Assembly (NCBI RefSeq): GCF_002074055.1
Contig: NZ_CP014619.1
Location: 1,612,001-1,676,000, forward strand
Direction: 5' to 3'
Length of the DNA: 64,000 nucleotides
From: Frondihabitans sp. 762G35
GTDB taxonomy: Bacteria; Actinomycetota; Actinomycetes; Actinomycetales; Microbacteriaceae
Below the pieces are notes generated by a model. The model saw only the letters and a list, made by a program, of their open reading frames with translations. It was not told the DNA's origin and ran no database searches. Shown piece by piece: positions 39,889 to 48,492 of this stretch (the first letter of the stretch is position 1; the number at the start of each line of letters is the position of its first letter). Both the position numbers and the translations under genes were made by a program.

Positions 39889-39917
39889 TTTGTAGTCGAT
39901 GGGAATACCGCTCACAA
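39889..39917 (-). promoter_or_regulatory. candidate promoter of the exopolysaccharide operon
   Basis: On the minus strand TTGTGA (39917-39912) and TACAAA (39894-39889) are separated by 17 bp. The initiation site would fall about 70 nt before the chosen GTG of the GT2 gene. Confidence 0.4.
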
Positions 39918-40227
39918 GGCGAGAATCTGCCGCCGACCGGAACATACTGCGGGGTACGTCACGGGCGGTCGCGCGGTGTCGTGCGAAATGCCGACACGCA
40001 TCGGCGGACTCACACGAGCGGGTCGCGACGGCTGGCCGGCCCGATGCGTTCTCGAGGCTCGATGCTCTGCAGGCGGACCGAAACACGGCCGTGATCAGCA
40101 ACGGAGTCACGGCTCGGCGCCAGGCCGACGACCCTTGGAATCGGATGTGACCTCGATGCGGCCGCGGAGGGGCCGTGCGTGCCCGTCATCCGCCCGTAAC
40201 TCCTGCGTCATCTGACGCGGGGTACAC

Positions 40228-40245
40228 GTGCCCGAAACGGGGCAC
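40228..40245 (-). terminator. short hairpin downstream of glnE
   Basis: GTGCCC and GGGCAC pair across a 6-nt loop about 60 nt after the glnE stop. The stem is weak but well placed to end the glnA2-glnE transcript. Confidence 0.35.
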
Positions 40246-40304
40246 AATCCGCCGGATCGATTGAAGCCGCCGAACCAAAGCGTTCTCGGGCGTGTCGCGG
40301 ACCG

Positions 40305-43289
40305 TCAGACGGTGGGTTCGGGCGACTTCTCGATGCCGTAGAAGCCGGCCTCGAAGACGTGTCGGGCCCGCCTCGTCGTGGCGAGGTAGTCCTCCTCGAG
40401 CTGCGTCGCCGAGCCCGGCGGGTACTCGAGGAGTCGGGCGACGGCCTCGAGCTGCCGCCGGTCGGCGGGCAGCAGGTCGCTCGTGCGGGAGGTCCAGAGC
40501 ATCACGGCGGATCGGGCGCGGGAGGCGATGGTCCACGCGTCGCGCAGCTTCTCGGCATCCTGCGGTTCGACGAGCCCCGCTTCGGTGGCCGCCTCCAGGG
40601 CGCGCAGGGTCGACGGCGTGCGGAGTCCGGGCACGCGGGCGGCGTGCTGCAGCTGCAGGAGCTGGACGTACCACTCGACATCGCTGAGCGACCCGCGGCC
40701 GAGCTTCAGGTGCCGCGTCGGGTCGGCCCCCTTGGGCAGGCGCTCCGACTCGACGCGCGCCTTGATGCGCTTGACCTCGCGGACGTCCTGCTCGGAGAGT
40801 GCCTCCGGGTAGCGGACCGTGTCGGCCAGCGCCTCGAAGTCGCCGAGCAGGGCGGCGTCGCCCGCGGCACCCCGGGCCCGGAGGAGCGCCTGGGCCTCCC
40901 ACGTCAGCGCCCAGCGGGCGTAGTACGCCGCATAGGCGTCGAGCGACCTCACGACGGGCCCGTTCTTGCCCTCGGGCCGGAGATCGGCGTCGAGGTCGAG
41001 AGGCACGAGCGGGTCGAGGGTGAAGCGGTGGAGGTCGGCGACGATCTGGGTGGCGCGCTGCTGCGCCGTCGTGTCGGCCGGATCCGCCGCCCGGTAGACG
41101 TAGAGGACGTCGGCGTCGGACCCGAAGCCGAGCTCCTGCCCGCCGTAGCGTCCGAGAGCGATGACGGCGAACTCGAGCCCCTCGGCGCGTCCGTCGCGCC
41201 GGGCCAGAGCCAGCGCGCCACCGATCGTGGCGCTCATGACGGCGGAGAGCCCGCGCCCGAGCTCGTCGACGGTGATGACGCCCACGATCGCTCCGAGGGC
41301 GATCCGCAGGATCTCGCGCCGCCGCGCCGACCGGATCACCTGCGCGGAGGCGGCCGGGTCGTCGTGCCGGGCCAGAGTCGCCCGCGTCTCCTCCCAGAGC
41401 GCCTCCTCGCTGCGCGGGCGGAGGTCGTCGTCGTCCTCCAACCAGGAGGCGGCCTCCGGGATGCGCTCGAGGAGGTCGGCGACGAAGCGCGAGCTCGACA
41501 GGACGGTCGTGAGTCGCTGCGCCGCCCCGGACGAGTCGCGCAGCATCCGGAGGAACCAGTACGACTCCCCCAGCCCGTCGCTGAGACGGCGGAAGGCGAG
41601 GAGGCCGAGGTCGGGATCGGTCCCGTCGGCGAACCACTGCAGCATCGCCGGCAGGAGGTGTCGCTGGATGGTCGCCCGGCGCGAGACGCCGCTCGACATG
41701 GCCTTGATGTGCGCGAGCGCGCCGCGCGGGTCGCGGAACCCGATCGCCGTGAGGCGGGCGACGGCGGAGTCGGTCGTGAGCGCCAGCTCCTGCTCGGGCC
41801 GCCGGGCGACGGCCGACAGCAGCGGACGGTAGAAGAGTCGCTCGTGGAGGCTGCGGACACGCCGCTTGATGGCGTGCCAGTGCGACTGCAGGCCGTCCGC
41901 GGACGTCGCCAGCCCGGTCGACCGCGCGAGGATCCGCAGCTCCTGCTCGCCCGTCGGCATGAGGTGCGTCCGCCGCATCCGGAACAGCTGGATCCGGTGC
42001 TCCAGCAGGCGGAGCTCCCGGTAGTCGCGGTCGAACTCTGCCGCCTCGACGCGGCCCACGTACCCCTCGGCGACGAGGGCTCCGAGCGCGCCCAGCGTGG
42101 ACCGCTGGCGGATGGCCGTGTCGGCCTGCCCGTGGACGAGCTGGAGCAGCTGGATGGTGAACTCGATGTCGCGGAGACCGCCGGGGCCGAGCTTCAGTTG
42201 CACGCCGACCTGCTCGGCGGGGATGTGGGCGGTCACCCGCTCGCGCATCTTCTGGACCGACTCGACGAAGTTCTCGGTCGACGCGACCGACCAGACCAGG
42301 GGGCTGAGCCTCTCGACGTACTCGCGTCCCAGGGCGAGGTCGCCGGCGATCGGCCGGGCCTTGAGCAGCGCCTGGAACTCCCACGGCTTCGCCCAGCGCT
42401 CGTAGTAGGCGAGGTGCGACGAGAGGGTGCGGACCAGGGCGCCGTTCTTCCCCTCCGGGCGGAGGTTGGCGTCGACCTCCCAGAGCGGCTCCTCGGGGGC
42501 GAGGTCGGACAGCGTGCGCGTCGTGGCGATCGCCAGCTTCGTGGCGATCTCGACGGCACGCGCAGGATCGAGGTCGTCGCCGTCGGCCACGAAGATGACG
42601 TCGACGTCGCTGATGTAGTTCAGCTCACGGGCCCCCGTCTTGCCCATCGCGATGATCGCGAGCCGGGTCCGGCGGATCTCGTCGGCGTCGAATGCCACCT
42701 CGCGGCGTGCCACGTCGAGGGCGGCCTCCAACGCGGCGCCCGCGAGGTCGGCCAGGGCGGCCGCCACGACGTCGAGGCCGGCGACGGGGTCGTAGAGGGA
42801 GAGATCGAAGGCGGCGAGGCAGACGAGGCACTCCCGGTAGGCGACGCGGAGGGCCGTCCGGGCGTCGTCGCCCGTCAGACCCTCGACGGCGTGGAGCAGG
42901 TCGCGCTCGTAGTCGTCCTGGTGCGGGACGGTCCAGATCTTCTTCCGGAGGCACCGCAGCGCCTCGGGCCGGCGAGCGAGGAACGAGGCCAGGCCGTCGG
43001 ATGCGCCGAGGACGGCCATGAGGCGGTCGCCGGGCCGCTCGTCCGTCCGCGTGGCGCTGGGGTCGGAAGCGGACCGCAGGAGCTCGCCGACCGCCTCCGG
43101 CGCCCGGTCGAGGAGCCGCTCGAACCGGACGAGCGCGCCGTCGGGATCGGCGCTCTGCCCCAGAGCGCCGAGATAGTCGGCGAGGAGCGGCTCGCGCTCG
43201 GTCAGCGCGTCGAGGAGATCACGGCTGGCGCGGAGGTCGGCGAAGCCGAACCGCGCCAGATCGGTGAGAGCCGTCGCTCCTCGTGGCAT
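40305..43289 (-). CDS. glnE: bifunctional glutamine synthetase adenylyltransferase / adenylyl-removing enzyme
   Basis: Controls GlnA1 by adding AMP to, or removing it from, its regulatory tyrosine (Tyr402 here). 994 residues, the usual two-module enzyme. The N-terminal adenylyl-removing nucleotidyltransferase has AMGKTGARELNYISDVDVIF (about 214-233). The C-terminal adenylyltransferase has ALGRYGGQELGFGSDADVLY (about 710-730). Each is followed by a helical GlnD/GlnB-binding-type region. GGGAGACC immediately precedes the ATG. It starts 9 nt after the glnA2 stop, so the two are co-transcribed, as in mycobacteria. Confidence 0.96.
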   Translation of the reverse strand: MPRGATALTDLARFGFADLRASRDLLDALTEREPLLADYLGALGQSADPDGALVRFERLLDRAPEAVGELLRSASDPSATRTDERPGDRLMAVLGASDGLASFLARRPEALRCLRKKIWTVPHQDDYERDLLHAVEGLTGDDARTALRVAYRECLVCLAAFDLSLYDPVAGLDVVAAALADLAGAALEAALDVARREVAFDADEIRRTRLAIIAMGKTGARELNYISDVDVIFVADGDDLDPARAVEIATKLAIATTRTLSDLAPEEPLWEVDANLRPEGKNGALVRTLSSHLAYYERWAKPWEFQALLKARPIAGDLALGREYVERLSPLVWSVASTENFVESVQKMRERVTAHIPAEQVGVQLKLGPGGLRDIEFTIQLLQLVHGQADTAIRQRSTLGALGALVAEGYVGRVEAAEFDRDYRELRLLEHRIQLFRMRRTHLMPTGEQELRILARSTGLATSADGLQSHWHAIKRRVRSLHERLFYRPLLSAVARRPEQELALTTDSAVARLTAIGFRDPRGALAHIKAMSSGVSRRATIQRHLLPAMLQWFADGTDPDLGLLAFRRLSDGLGESYWFLRMLRDSSGAAQRLTTVLSSSRFVADLLERIPEAASWLEDDDDLRPRSEEALWEETRATLARHDDPAASAQVIRSARRREILRIALGAIVGVITVDELGRGLSAVMSATIGGALALARRDGRAEGLEFAVIALGRYGGQELGFGSDADVLYVYRAADPADTTAQQRATQIVADLHRFTLDPLVPLDLDADLRPEGKNGPVVRSLDAYAAYYARWALTWEAQALLRARGAAGDAALLGDFEALADTVRYPEALSEQDVREVKRIKARVESERLPKGADPTRHLKLGRGSLSDVEWYVQLLQLQHAARVPGLRTPSTLRALEAATEAGLVEPQDAEKLRDAWTIASRARSAVMLWTSRTSDLLPADRRQLEAVARLLEYPPGSATQLEEDYLATTRRARHVFEAGFYGIEKSPEPTV

Positions 43290-43298
43290 GGTCTCCCG

Positions 43299-44636
43299 CT
43301 AGAGCATCTCGAGGTTGGACTGAAGCTCGAAGGGCGTGACCTGCGCGCGGTAGGCCTTCCACTCCTGACGCTTGTTCTTGAGCACGTAGTTGAAGACGTG
43401 CTCGCCGAGCGTCTCGGCGACGAGCTCGCTGTCCTCCATGAGGGAGAGGGCGTGGTCGAGGCTCGCGGGGAGCTGGCTGTAGCCGAGAGCGCGCCGCTCG
43501 GCGTCGCTGAGGCTCCAGACGTTGTCCTCGGCCTCCGCGGGGAGCTCGTAGCCCTCCTCGATGCCCTTGAGGCCCGCCGCCAGGAGGAGCGAGAAGGCGA
43601 GGTAGGGGTTCGCGGCCGAGTCGATGGCGCGGTACTCGACGCGGCTCGACTGCCCCTTGTTCGGCTTGTAGAGCGGGACACGGACGAGAGCCGAGCGGTT
43701 GTTGTGGCCCCAGGTGACGAAGCTCGGAGCCTCGTCGCCGCCCCAGAGCCGCTTGTAGCTGTTGACGAACTGGTTCGTGACGGCCGTGATCTCGGGCGCG
43801 TGGCGGAGCAGCCCCGCGATGAACTGACGGCCGATCTTGGAGAGCTGGTATTCGGCTCCGGCCTCGTAGAACGCGTTCGCGTCGCCCTCGAAGAGCGAGA
43901 GGTGCGTGTGCATTCCCGAGCCGGGCTGGCCCTGGAGCGGCTTCGGCATGAACGTGGCGTAGACGCCCTGCTCGATCGCGACCTCTTTCACCACCGTGCG
44001 GAAGGTCATGATGTTGTCGGCCATCGTCAGCGCGTCGGCGTAGCGGAGGTCGATCTCGTTCTGGCCGGGGCCGGCCTCGTGGTGGCTGAACTCGACGGAG
44101 ATGCCGAGGTCCTCGAGCATCCGCACCGACCGGCGTCGGAAGTCGTGAGCGGTGCCGCCGGGGACGTTGTCGAAGTAGCCGGCGGTGTCGACCGGCTGCG
44201 GGCCCTCGGGGCCGAACTTCGACGACTTGAGCAGGTAGAACTCGACCTCGGGGTGCGTGTAGAAGGTGAAGCCGCGGTCGCCGGCCCGGGCGAGCGTGCG
44301 CTTGAGCACGTTCCGCGGGTCGGCCACGCCGGGGAGGCCGTCGGGCGTCGCGATGTCGCAGAACATCCGGGCTGTGGGGTCGTCGGTTCCGCGCCACGGG
44401 AGGATCTGGAAGGTCGTGGGGTCAGGATGCACGAGCACGTCGGCCTCGAACGACCGCGTGAGGCCCTCGATCGCCGACCCGTCGATGCCGACGCCCTCCG
44501 CGAAGGCCCCCTCGACCTCGGCCGGCGCGATGGCGACCGACTTGAGGGTGCCGATGACGTCCGTGAACCAGAGTCGGATGAACTTGATGCCTCGCTCTTC
44601 GATCGTGCGAAGAACGAAGTCGGTCTGCTTGTCCAT
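43299..44636 (-). CDS. glnA2: glutamine synthetase-like protein, GlnA2 type
   Basis: A second type I glutamine-synthetase-fold enzyme, 445 residues. Signatures: LWFTDVIGTLKSVAI, GIDGSAIEGL, EFSHHEAGPGQNEIDLRYAD, FMPKPLQGQPGSGMHTHLSL. The adenylylation tyrosine is missing: the equivalent loop reads EDNVWSLSDAERRALG, so it should escape GlnE control even though glnE is the next gene. Streptomyces GlnA2-type enzymes have been reported to gamma-glutamylate polyamines instead of ammonia, so glutamine synthesis is not certain. AAAGGG precedes the ATG. Only 36 nt separate it from the divergent nadE. Confidence 0.93.
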   Translation of the reverse strand: MDKQTDFVLRTIEERGIKFIRLWFTDVIGTLKSVAIAPAEVEGAFAEGVGIDGSAIEGLTRSFEADVLVHPDPTTFQILPWRGTDDPTARMFCDIATPDGLPGVADPRNVLKRTLARAGDRGFTFYTHPEVEFYLLKSSKFGPEGPQPVDTAGYFDNVPGGTAHDFRRRSVRMLEDLGISVEFSHHEAGPGQNEIDLRYADALTMADNIMTFRTVVKEVAIEQGVYATFMPKPLQGQPGSGMHTHLSLFEGDANAFYEAGAEYQLSKIGRQFIAGLLRHAPEITAVTNQFVNSYKRLWGGDEAPSFVTWGHNNRSALVRVPLYKPNKGQSSRVEYRAIDSAANPYLAFSLLLAAGLKGIEEGYELPAEAEDNVWSLSDAERRALGYSQLPASLDHALSLMEDSELVAETLGEHVFNYVLKNKRQEWKAYRAQVTPFELQSNLEML

Positions 44637-44659
44637 TCAGGCCCTTTCTGCTCCCTGAG

Positions 44660-44665
44660 TAGGCT
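44660..44665 (+). promoter_or_regulatory. leaderless -10 box of nadE
   Basis: TAGGCT is followed by 7 nt and the ATG at 44673; no ribosome-binding site is present in the 36-nt spacer. Confidence 0.5.
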
Positions 44666-44672
44666 AGTGGCT

Positions 44673-46409
44673 ATGCCCCGACTCCGCTTGGCGCTCGCGC
44701 AGACCAACCCCGTCGTGGGAGACCTCCGGGGCAACGCCGAGCAAGTCGTCAGGGCCGCTCGCGCCGCCCACGACGCCGGGGCCGACCTCCTCGCCACGGG
44801 CGAGATGAGCCTCACCGGCTACCCCATCGAGGACCTCGCGTCGCGGCCCGGTTTCCTGGTGGCCGCGCGGCACGCGGTGGAGGCGCTGGCCGCCCGGTTG
44901 GCCGAGGAGGGGCTCGGCGATCTGGCCGTCGTGGTCGGGCATCCTGACGGACCGTTCGAGCCCCGGCTCCTCGACACGTCGAACGCCCCGACGGCCATCG
45001 CCAAGAACTGCGCGAGCGTCCTGCAGGGCGGGCGTGTCGTCACCACGACCGCGAAGTACCACCTGCCCAACTACTCGGTGTTCGACGAGTACCGGGTCTT
45101 CATCCCCGGCGACGAGCTTCTGGTGCTCCGGATCCGCGGCGTCGACGTCGCGCTCATCGTCTGCGAGGACCTCTGGCGCGACGGCGGGCCGGTCGGCCGG
45201 GTCATGGACGCCGGGGCGGGCCTCCTGCTGGTCGTCAACGCCAGCCCGTTCGTCGCCGACAAAGACGAGGTGCGTCTGCCCCTGGTCACGCGGCGGGCGA
45301 CCGAGAACGACGCGGTCGTCGCCTACGTCAACATCGTCGGCGGTCAGGACGACCTGCTGTTCGACGGCGACAGCGTGATCGTCGACGGGTCGGGGGCGAT
45401 CCTGGCGAGGGCTCCGCAGTGGCGGGAGCACCTGCTCGTCACCGACCTCGACCTGCCGGAGGCGGTGGCCGACGTCCTCCCGGCCGGTATCCGCCGGGTG
45501 GCCGTGGCGGCCTCGACCATCCCGGCCGTCGACGCCCTCCCCCGCGACGTCGCCGAACTGCCCGACGATCGCGAGCAGCTCTGGAACGCCCTGGTCGTGG
45601 GCACCCGCGACTACGTGGAGAAGAACGGATTCCGGACGGTGATCCTCGGGCTCTCCGGCGGGATCGACTCCGCTGTCTGCGCCGCGATCGCCGCCGACGC
45701 GATCGGAGCCGACCGGGTCCACGGCGTCTCGATGCCGTCGCAGTGGTCGTCCGATCACTCTCGCTCGGACGCCGACGACGTGGCCGAGAGGATCGGCGTG
45801 CGCTATTCGACGGAGCCGATCGCCGACCTGGTGGCGCCGTTCGAGCGACAGCTGGAACTCACCGGCCTCGCCGCGGAGAACGTCCAGGCCCGGGCGCGCG
45901 CCCTCGTCCTGATGGGGCTGTCCAACCTCCACGGCCACCTCGTCCTCACGACGGGCAACAAGACCGAGTTGAGCGTCGGTTACTCGACGATCTACGGAGA
46001 TTCCGCCGGCGGCTTTGCCCCGATCAAGGACGTCCCGAAGACGATGGTCTGGGAGCTCGCCCGCTGGCGCAACGCCTTCGCCGAGTCGCGCTCGGAGACC
46101 CCGCCGATCCCGGAGAACTCGATCACCAAGCCGCCCTCGGCCGAACTCCGACCGGGCCAGGTCGACGAGGACACCCTGCCGCCGTACGAGGTCCTCGACG
46201 GCATCCTCGACGCGTACATCACCCGCGCGCTCGGCGTCGACGACGTCGTCGCGCTCGGGTACGACGCCGACGTGGTGGGAGAGGTGACGCGGCTGGTGGA
46301 CCGCTCCGAGTGGAAGCGCCGTCAGGGCGCGATCGGGCCGAAGATCTCCGGGATGGCGTTCGGGCGCGACAGGCGTCTGCCGATCACGTACCGACCGACC
46401 GAGCTCTGA
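44673..46409 (+). CDS. nadE: glutamine-dependent NAD+ synthetase
   Basis: The final step of NAD synthesis, amidating nicotinate adenine dinucleotide. 578 residues in two domains. The N-terminal nitrilase-type glutaminase has the triad Glu44 (GEMSLTGYP), Lys128 (AKYHLPNYSVFDEY) and Cys164 (LIVCEDLWRDG). The C-terminal synthetase has the ATP-pyrophosphatase loop LGLSGGIDSAVCA (from about 326) and TTGNKTELSVGYSTIYGDSAG. The ATG at 44673 follows a TAGGCT box by 7 nt. The very long open frame upstream is antisense to glnA2 and glnE. Confidence 0.96.
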   Translation: MPRLRLALAQTNPVVGDLRGNAEQVVRAARAAHDAGADLLATGEMSLTGYPIEDLASRPGFLVAARHAVEALAARLAEEGLGDLAVVVGHPDGPFEPRLLDTSNAPTAIAKNCASVLQGGRVVTTTAKYHLPNYSVFDEYRVFIPGDELLVLRIRGVDVALIVCEDLWRDGGPVGRVMDAGAGLLLVVNASPFVADKDEVRLPLVTRRATENDAVVAYVNIVGGQDDLLFDGDSVIVDGSGAILARAPQWREHLLVTDLDLPEAVADVLPAGIRRVAVAASTIPAVDALPRDVAELPDDREQLWNALVVGTRDYVEKNGFRTVILGLSGGIDSAVCAAIAADAIGADRVHGVSMPSQWSSDHSRSDADDVAERIGVRYSTEPIADLVAPFERQLELTGLAAENVQARARALVLMGLSNLHGHLVLTTGNKTELSVGYSTIYGDSAGGFAPIKDVPKTMVWELARWRNAFAESRSETPPIPENSITKPPSAELRPGQVDEDTLPPYEVLDGILDAYITRALGVDDVVALGYDADVVGEVTRLVDRSEWKRRQGAIGPKISGMAFGRDRRLPITYRPTEL

Positions 46410-46426
46410 GGCCCGGGGCTCCTGCC

Positions 46427-46454
46427 CGAGGTGGCGTCCTGTCGGGCCGCCTCG
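46427..46454. terminator. hairpin between nadE and the small SPOR-like gene
   Basis: CGAGGTGGC and GCCGCCTCG form a 9-bp stem with one mismatch and a 10-nt loop, between convergent stops. Confidence 0.4.
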
Positions 46455-46466
46455 TCGAGCCGACCG

Positions 46467-46643
46467 TCAGCGGTCGTCCTCGGCCTCCTCGGCCGCCCAC
46501 TTCTCGCTGTTCGCCTTGATCTGCGCGAGGGCGTGCTCCGCTTCCGCGCGGGTGGCGTAGGGGCCTGCCCGGTCGACGGCGGGAGAGACCATGCCCTCCT
46601 CCACCTGGTGGGTCTTCGTGTTGAACCAGAATTCGTCAGCCAT
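46467..46643 (-). CDS. small conserved actinobacterial protein, SPOR-like
   Basis: A 58-residue protein starting MADEFWFNTKTHQVEEGMVS. The features are a W-F-N-T-K-T-x-x-V-E-E-G core, a GPYATRAEAEHALAQIKAN segment typical of short SPOR-domain-like proteins in this phylum, and an acidic tail (AAEEAEDDR). The function is unknown. A TAGGCT box 7 nt before the ATG supports expression as a leaderless mRNA. It is short enough to be missed by length-filtered gene calling. Confidence 0.82.
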   Translation of the reverse strand: MADEFWFNTKTHQVEEGMVSPAVDRAGPYATRAEAEHALAQIKANSEKWAAEEAEDDR

Positions 46644-46650
46644 GCCTCGC

Positions 46651-46656
46651 AGCCTA
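46651..46656 (-). promoter_or_regulatory. leaderless -10 box of the small SPOR-like gene
   Basis: On the minus strand TAGGCT is followed by 7 nt and the ATG at 46643. Confidence 0.45.
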
Positions 46657-46696
46657 CGACGCCCAGCGGGAGTCCGGACGCCTTCCCGCGTCCGTC

Positions 46697-46702
46697 TAAG
46701 CT
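46697..46702 (+). promoter_or_regulatory. leaderless -10 box of map
   Basis: TAAGCT is followed by GGTCGC (6 nt) and the ATG at 46709. Confidence 0.5.
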
Positions 46703-46708
46703 GGTCGC

Positions 46709-47578
46709 ATGCCCCGGGATCACGACGGTCACCTGACCCCCGGCCGGATCTCAGCGCAGCGTCCGGTCCCTGTCGCCATTCCGCGACCCGAGTACGTGGG
46801 CAAGGCGGCTCCTGCCCCCTACACCGGCGGTGACGTCTACGACGCGGCCGACATCGAGCTGATCCGCGAGAGCTCGCGCATCGCCTCCGACGCCATCACG
46901 GCGGTCGGTGCGGCCATCGTCCCGGGCGTCACGACCGACGAGCTCGATCGGATCGCCCACGAGTACGTCATCTCGCACGACGCCTACCCGTCGACCCTCG
47001 GCTACCGCGGATTCCCGAAGTCCGTGTGCACCTCCGTCAACGAGGTCGTCTGCCACGGCATCCCCGACGACACCGTCCTCGAAGACGGCGACATCGTCAA
47101 CATCGACATCACGGCGTTCAAGAACGGCGTCCACGGCGACACCAACCGCACGTTCGTCGTCGGCGAGGGCTCGCAGGAGGCGCGGGATCTCGTCGAGCGG
47201 ACGCGGACGGCCCTCGACCGCGGCATCAAGGCCGTCGCTCCGGGTCGCCAGGTGAACGTGATCGGCCGCGCCATCGAGATGTACGCGAAGCGCTTCGGGT
47301 ACGGCGTGGTCCGCGACTACACCGGACACGGCGTCGGGCGCGCCTTCCACTCGGGCCTCATCATCCCCCACTACGACGCGCCCCAGAACGACGACGTCAT
47401 GAAGGTCGGGATGGTCTTCACCATCGAGCCGATGCTCACCCTCGGCGGGGTCGACGCCGACATCTGGGCCGACGAGTGGACCGTCACCACGCGCGACAAG
47501 TCGCTCACCGCGCAGTTCGAGCACACCCTCGTCGTCACGGAGCGTGGCGCCGAGGTCCTGACCAGCTACCAGCACTAG
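46709..47578 (+). CDS. map: methionine aminopeptidase, type I
   Basis: Removes the initiator methionine from nascent proteins. 289 residues. The five metal ligands are Asp133, Asp144, His207, Glu240 and Glu271 (segments [40 protein letters not shown]), and His116 lies in VCHGIP. An N-terminal extension of about 40 Pro-rich residues ([15 protein letters not shown]) precedes the catalytic core, as in the MetAP1c class of mycobacteria, where it is thought to help ribosome docking. It is leaderless by the TAAGCT box. ppgK follows after 11 nt. Confidence 0.95.
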   Translation: MPRDHDGHLTPGRISAQRPVPVAIPRPEYVGKAAPAPYTGGDVYDAADIELIRESSRIASDAITAVGAAIVPGVTTDELDRIAHEYVISHDAYPSTLGYRGFPKSVCTSVNEVVCHGIPDDTVLEDGDIVNIDITAFKNGVHGDTNRTFVVGEGSQEARDLVERTRTALDRGIKAVAPGRQVNVIGRAIEMYAKRFGYGVVRDYTGHGVGRAFHSGLIIPHYDAPQNDDVMKVGMVFTIEPMLTLGGVDADIWADEWTVTTRDKSLTAQFEHTLVVTERGAEVLTSYQH

Positions 47579-47589
47579 AGAGGTTCACC

Positions 47590-48351
47590 GTGGCAACCAA
47601 GGCAGTGGGTATCGACATCGGAGGCACCGGGATCAAGGGCGCCATCGTCGACGTCGATTCCGGGGAACTCCTCACCGACCGGATCAAGAAGCCCACTCCC
47701 GAGGGCGGCGAGCCCGACGCCATCGTCGCCGTCGTGAAATCGATCATCGAGGAGCTCGGCGACGAGTCGGACGACCTCCACGTCGGGGTCTGCTTCCCCG
47801 CCGCGATCATGGACGGCAAGACCCTCTCCGCCGCGAACGTGTCGAAGAAGTGGATCGACTTCGAGGCCGAAGCCCTGTTCGAGAAGACGCTCGGTCGTCC
47901 GATCCACTTCGTGAACGACGCCGATGCGGCGGGCTACGCGGAGGCGAAATACGGCGCGGCCAAGGGCATCCCGGGGCTCGTCATCATGACGACGCTCGGC
48001 ACGGGCATCGGCACGGCGCTCATCCACGACGGCGTGCTCATCGTCAACGCGGAGCTCGGCCACCTCGAGATCGAGGGCAAGGATTACGAGACGAAGGCCT
48101 CCTTCGCCGCGAAGGAGCGCGACGACCTGTCGTGGAAGCACTGGGCCCGTCGGCTCCAGAAGTACTACTCGCGGCTCGAGGCCCTGCTCTACCCGCGGCT
48201 CATCGTCGTCGGCGGCGGCGTCTCGAAGCAGTACCAGGAGTTCCTGCCCCTGCTCGATCTCCGTGCGGAGGTCGTCCCCGCGAAGCTCCGCAACAACGCC
48301 GGCATCATGGGTGCGGCGGCGCTGGCGGCGGAGAGCAAGCCCTCCTTCTAG
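47590..48351 (+). CDS. ppgK: polyphosphate glucokinase
   Basis: An ROK-family kinase that phosphorylates glucose using polyphosphate (and usually ATP), the main glucokinase of many actinobacteria. 253 residues starting at a GTG (VATKAVGIDIGGTGIKGAIV), with GAGAGG upstream. Phosphate and glucose motifs: GIDIGGTGIKG, HFVNDADAAGYAE with the catalytic Asp, MTTLGTGIGTALIHDG, and NAELGHLEI. The ROK zinc site is absent, as is normal for PpgK. It is in an operon with map and converges on the RNase P RNA gene. Confidence 0.93.
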   Translation: MATKAVGIDIGGTGIKGAIVDVDSGELLTDRIKKPTPEGGEPDAIVAVVKSIIEELGDESDDLHVGVCFPAAIMDGKTLSAANVSKKWIDFEAEALFEKTLGRPIHFVNDADAAGYAEAKYGAAKGIPGLVIMTTLGTGIGTALIHDGVLIVNAELGHLEIEGKDYETKASFAAKERDDLSWKHWARRLQKYYSRLEALLYPRLIVVGGGVSKQYQEFLPLLDLRAEVVPAKLRNNAGIMGAAALAAESKPSF

Positions 48352-48360
48352 CGCGCGTCG

Positions 48361-48442
48361 CACCGTGTCGCGTCCGTGCGCGGTGTCACGTCTCGTGCGT
48401 GATGTCGCGTCGAGACGCGACACGGTGAACGAGACGTGACAC
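48361..48442. repeat. interleaved inverted repeats A-B-A'-B'
   Basis: Two perfect 14-bp inverted repeats are interleaved, not nested. A (CACCGTGTCGCGTC, 48361-48374) pairs with A' at 48414-48427. B (GTGTCACGTCTCGT, 48383-48396) pairs with B' at 48429-48442. A further TGTCGCGTC at 48403-48411 competes for A'. In RNA this gives a pseudoknot-like or switchable topology. It lies between the convergent ppgK and rnpB. Confidence 0.8.
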
Positions 48443-48492
48443 GACCGTGGGCGCAGCGCGCAAAGCGCGGCGCGCAGCGACGCGGCGCGAGA

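Larger units (their letters stand above)
39815..40304. other. 490-bp gene-free spacer between the GT2 synthase and glnE
   Basis: The longest gene-free stretch in the window. The left part holds the candidate promoter of the exopolysaccharide operon and its roughly 70-nt leader. The right part, downstream of glnE, has a small hairpin at 40228-40245. It also has a short dyad, GCGTC-ATCT-GACGC, at 40205-40218. Between about 39960 and 40200 I see no credible gene: the short frames there lack coding bias, start signals and family features. Confidence 0.6.

Noticed and set aside
39960-40200. Small genes in the spacer between the GT2 synthase and glnE
   Set aside because: Several short frames overlap in all phases with no ribosome site, no leaderless box and no recognisable motif.
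40359-44672. Plus-strand open frame fused in front of nadE
   Set aside because: It is antisense to glnE and glnA2. nadE has its own leaderless start at 44673 and the normal family length.
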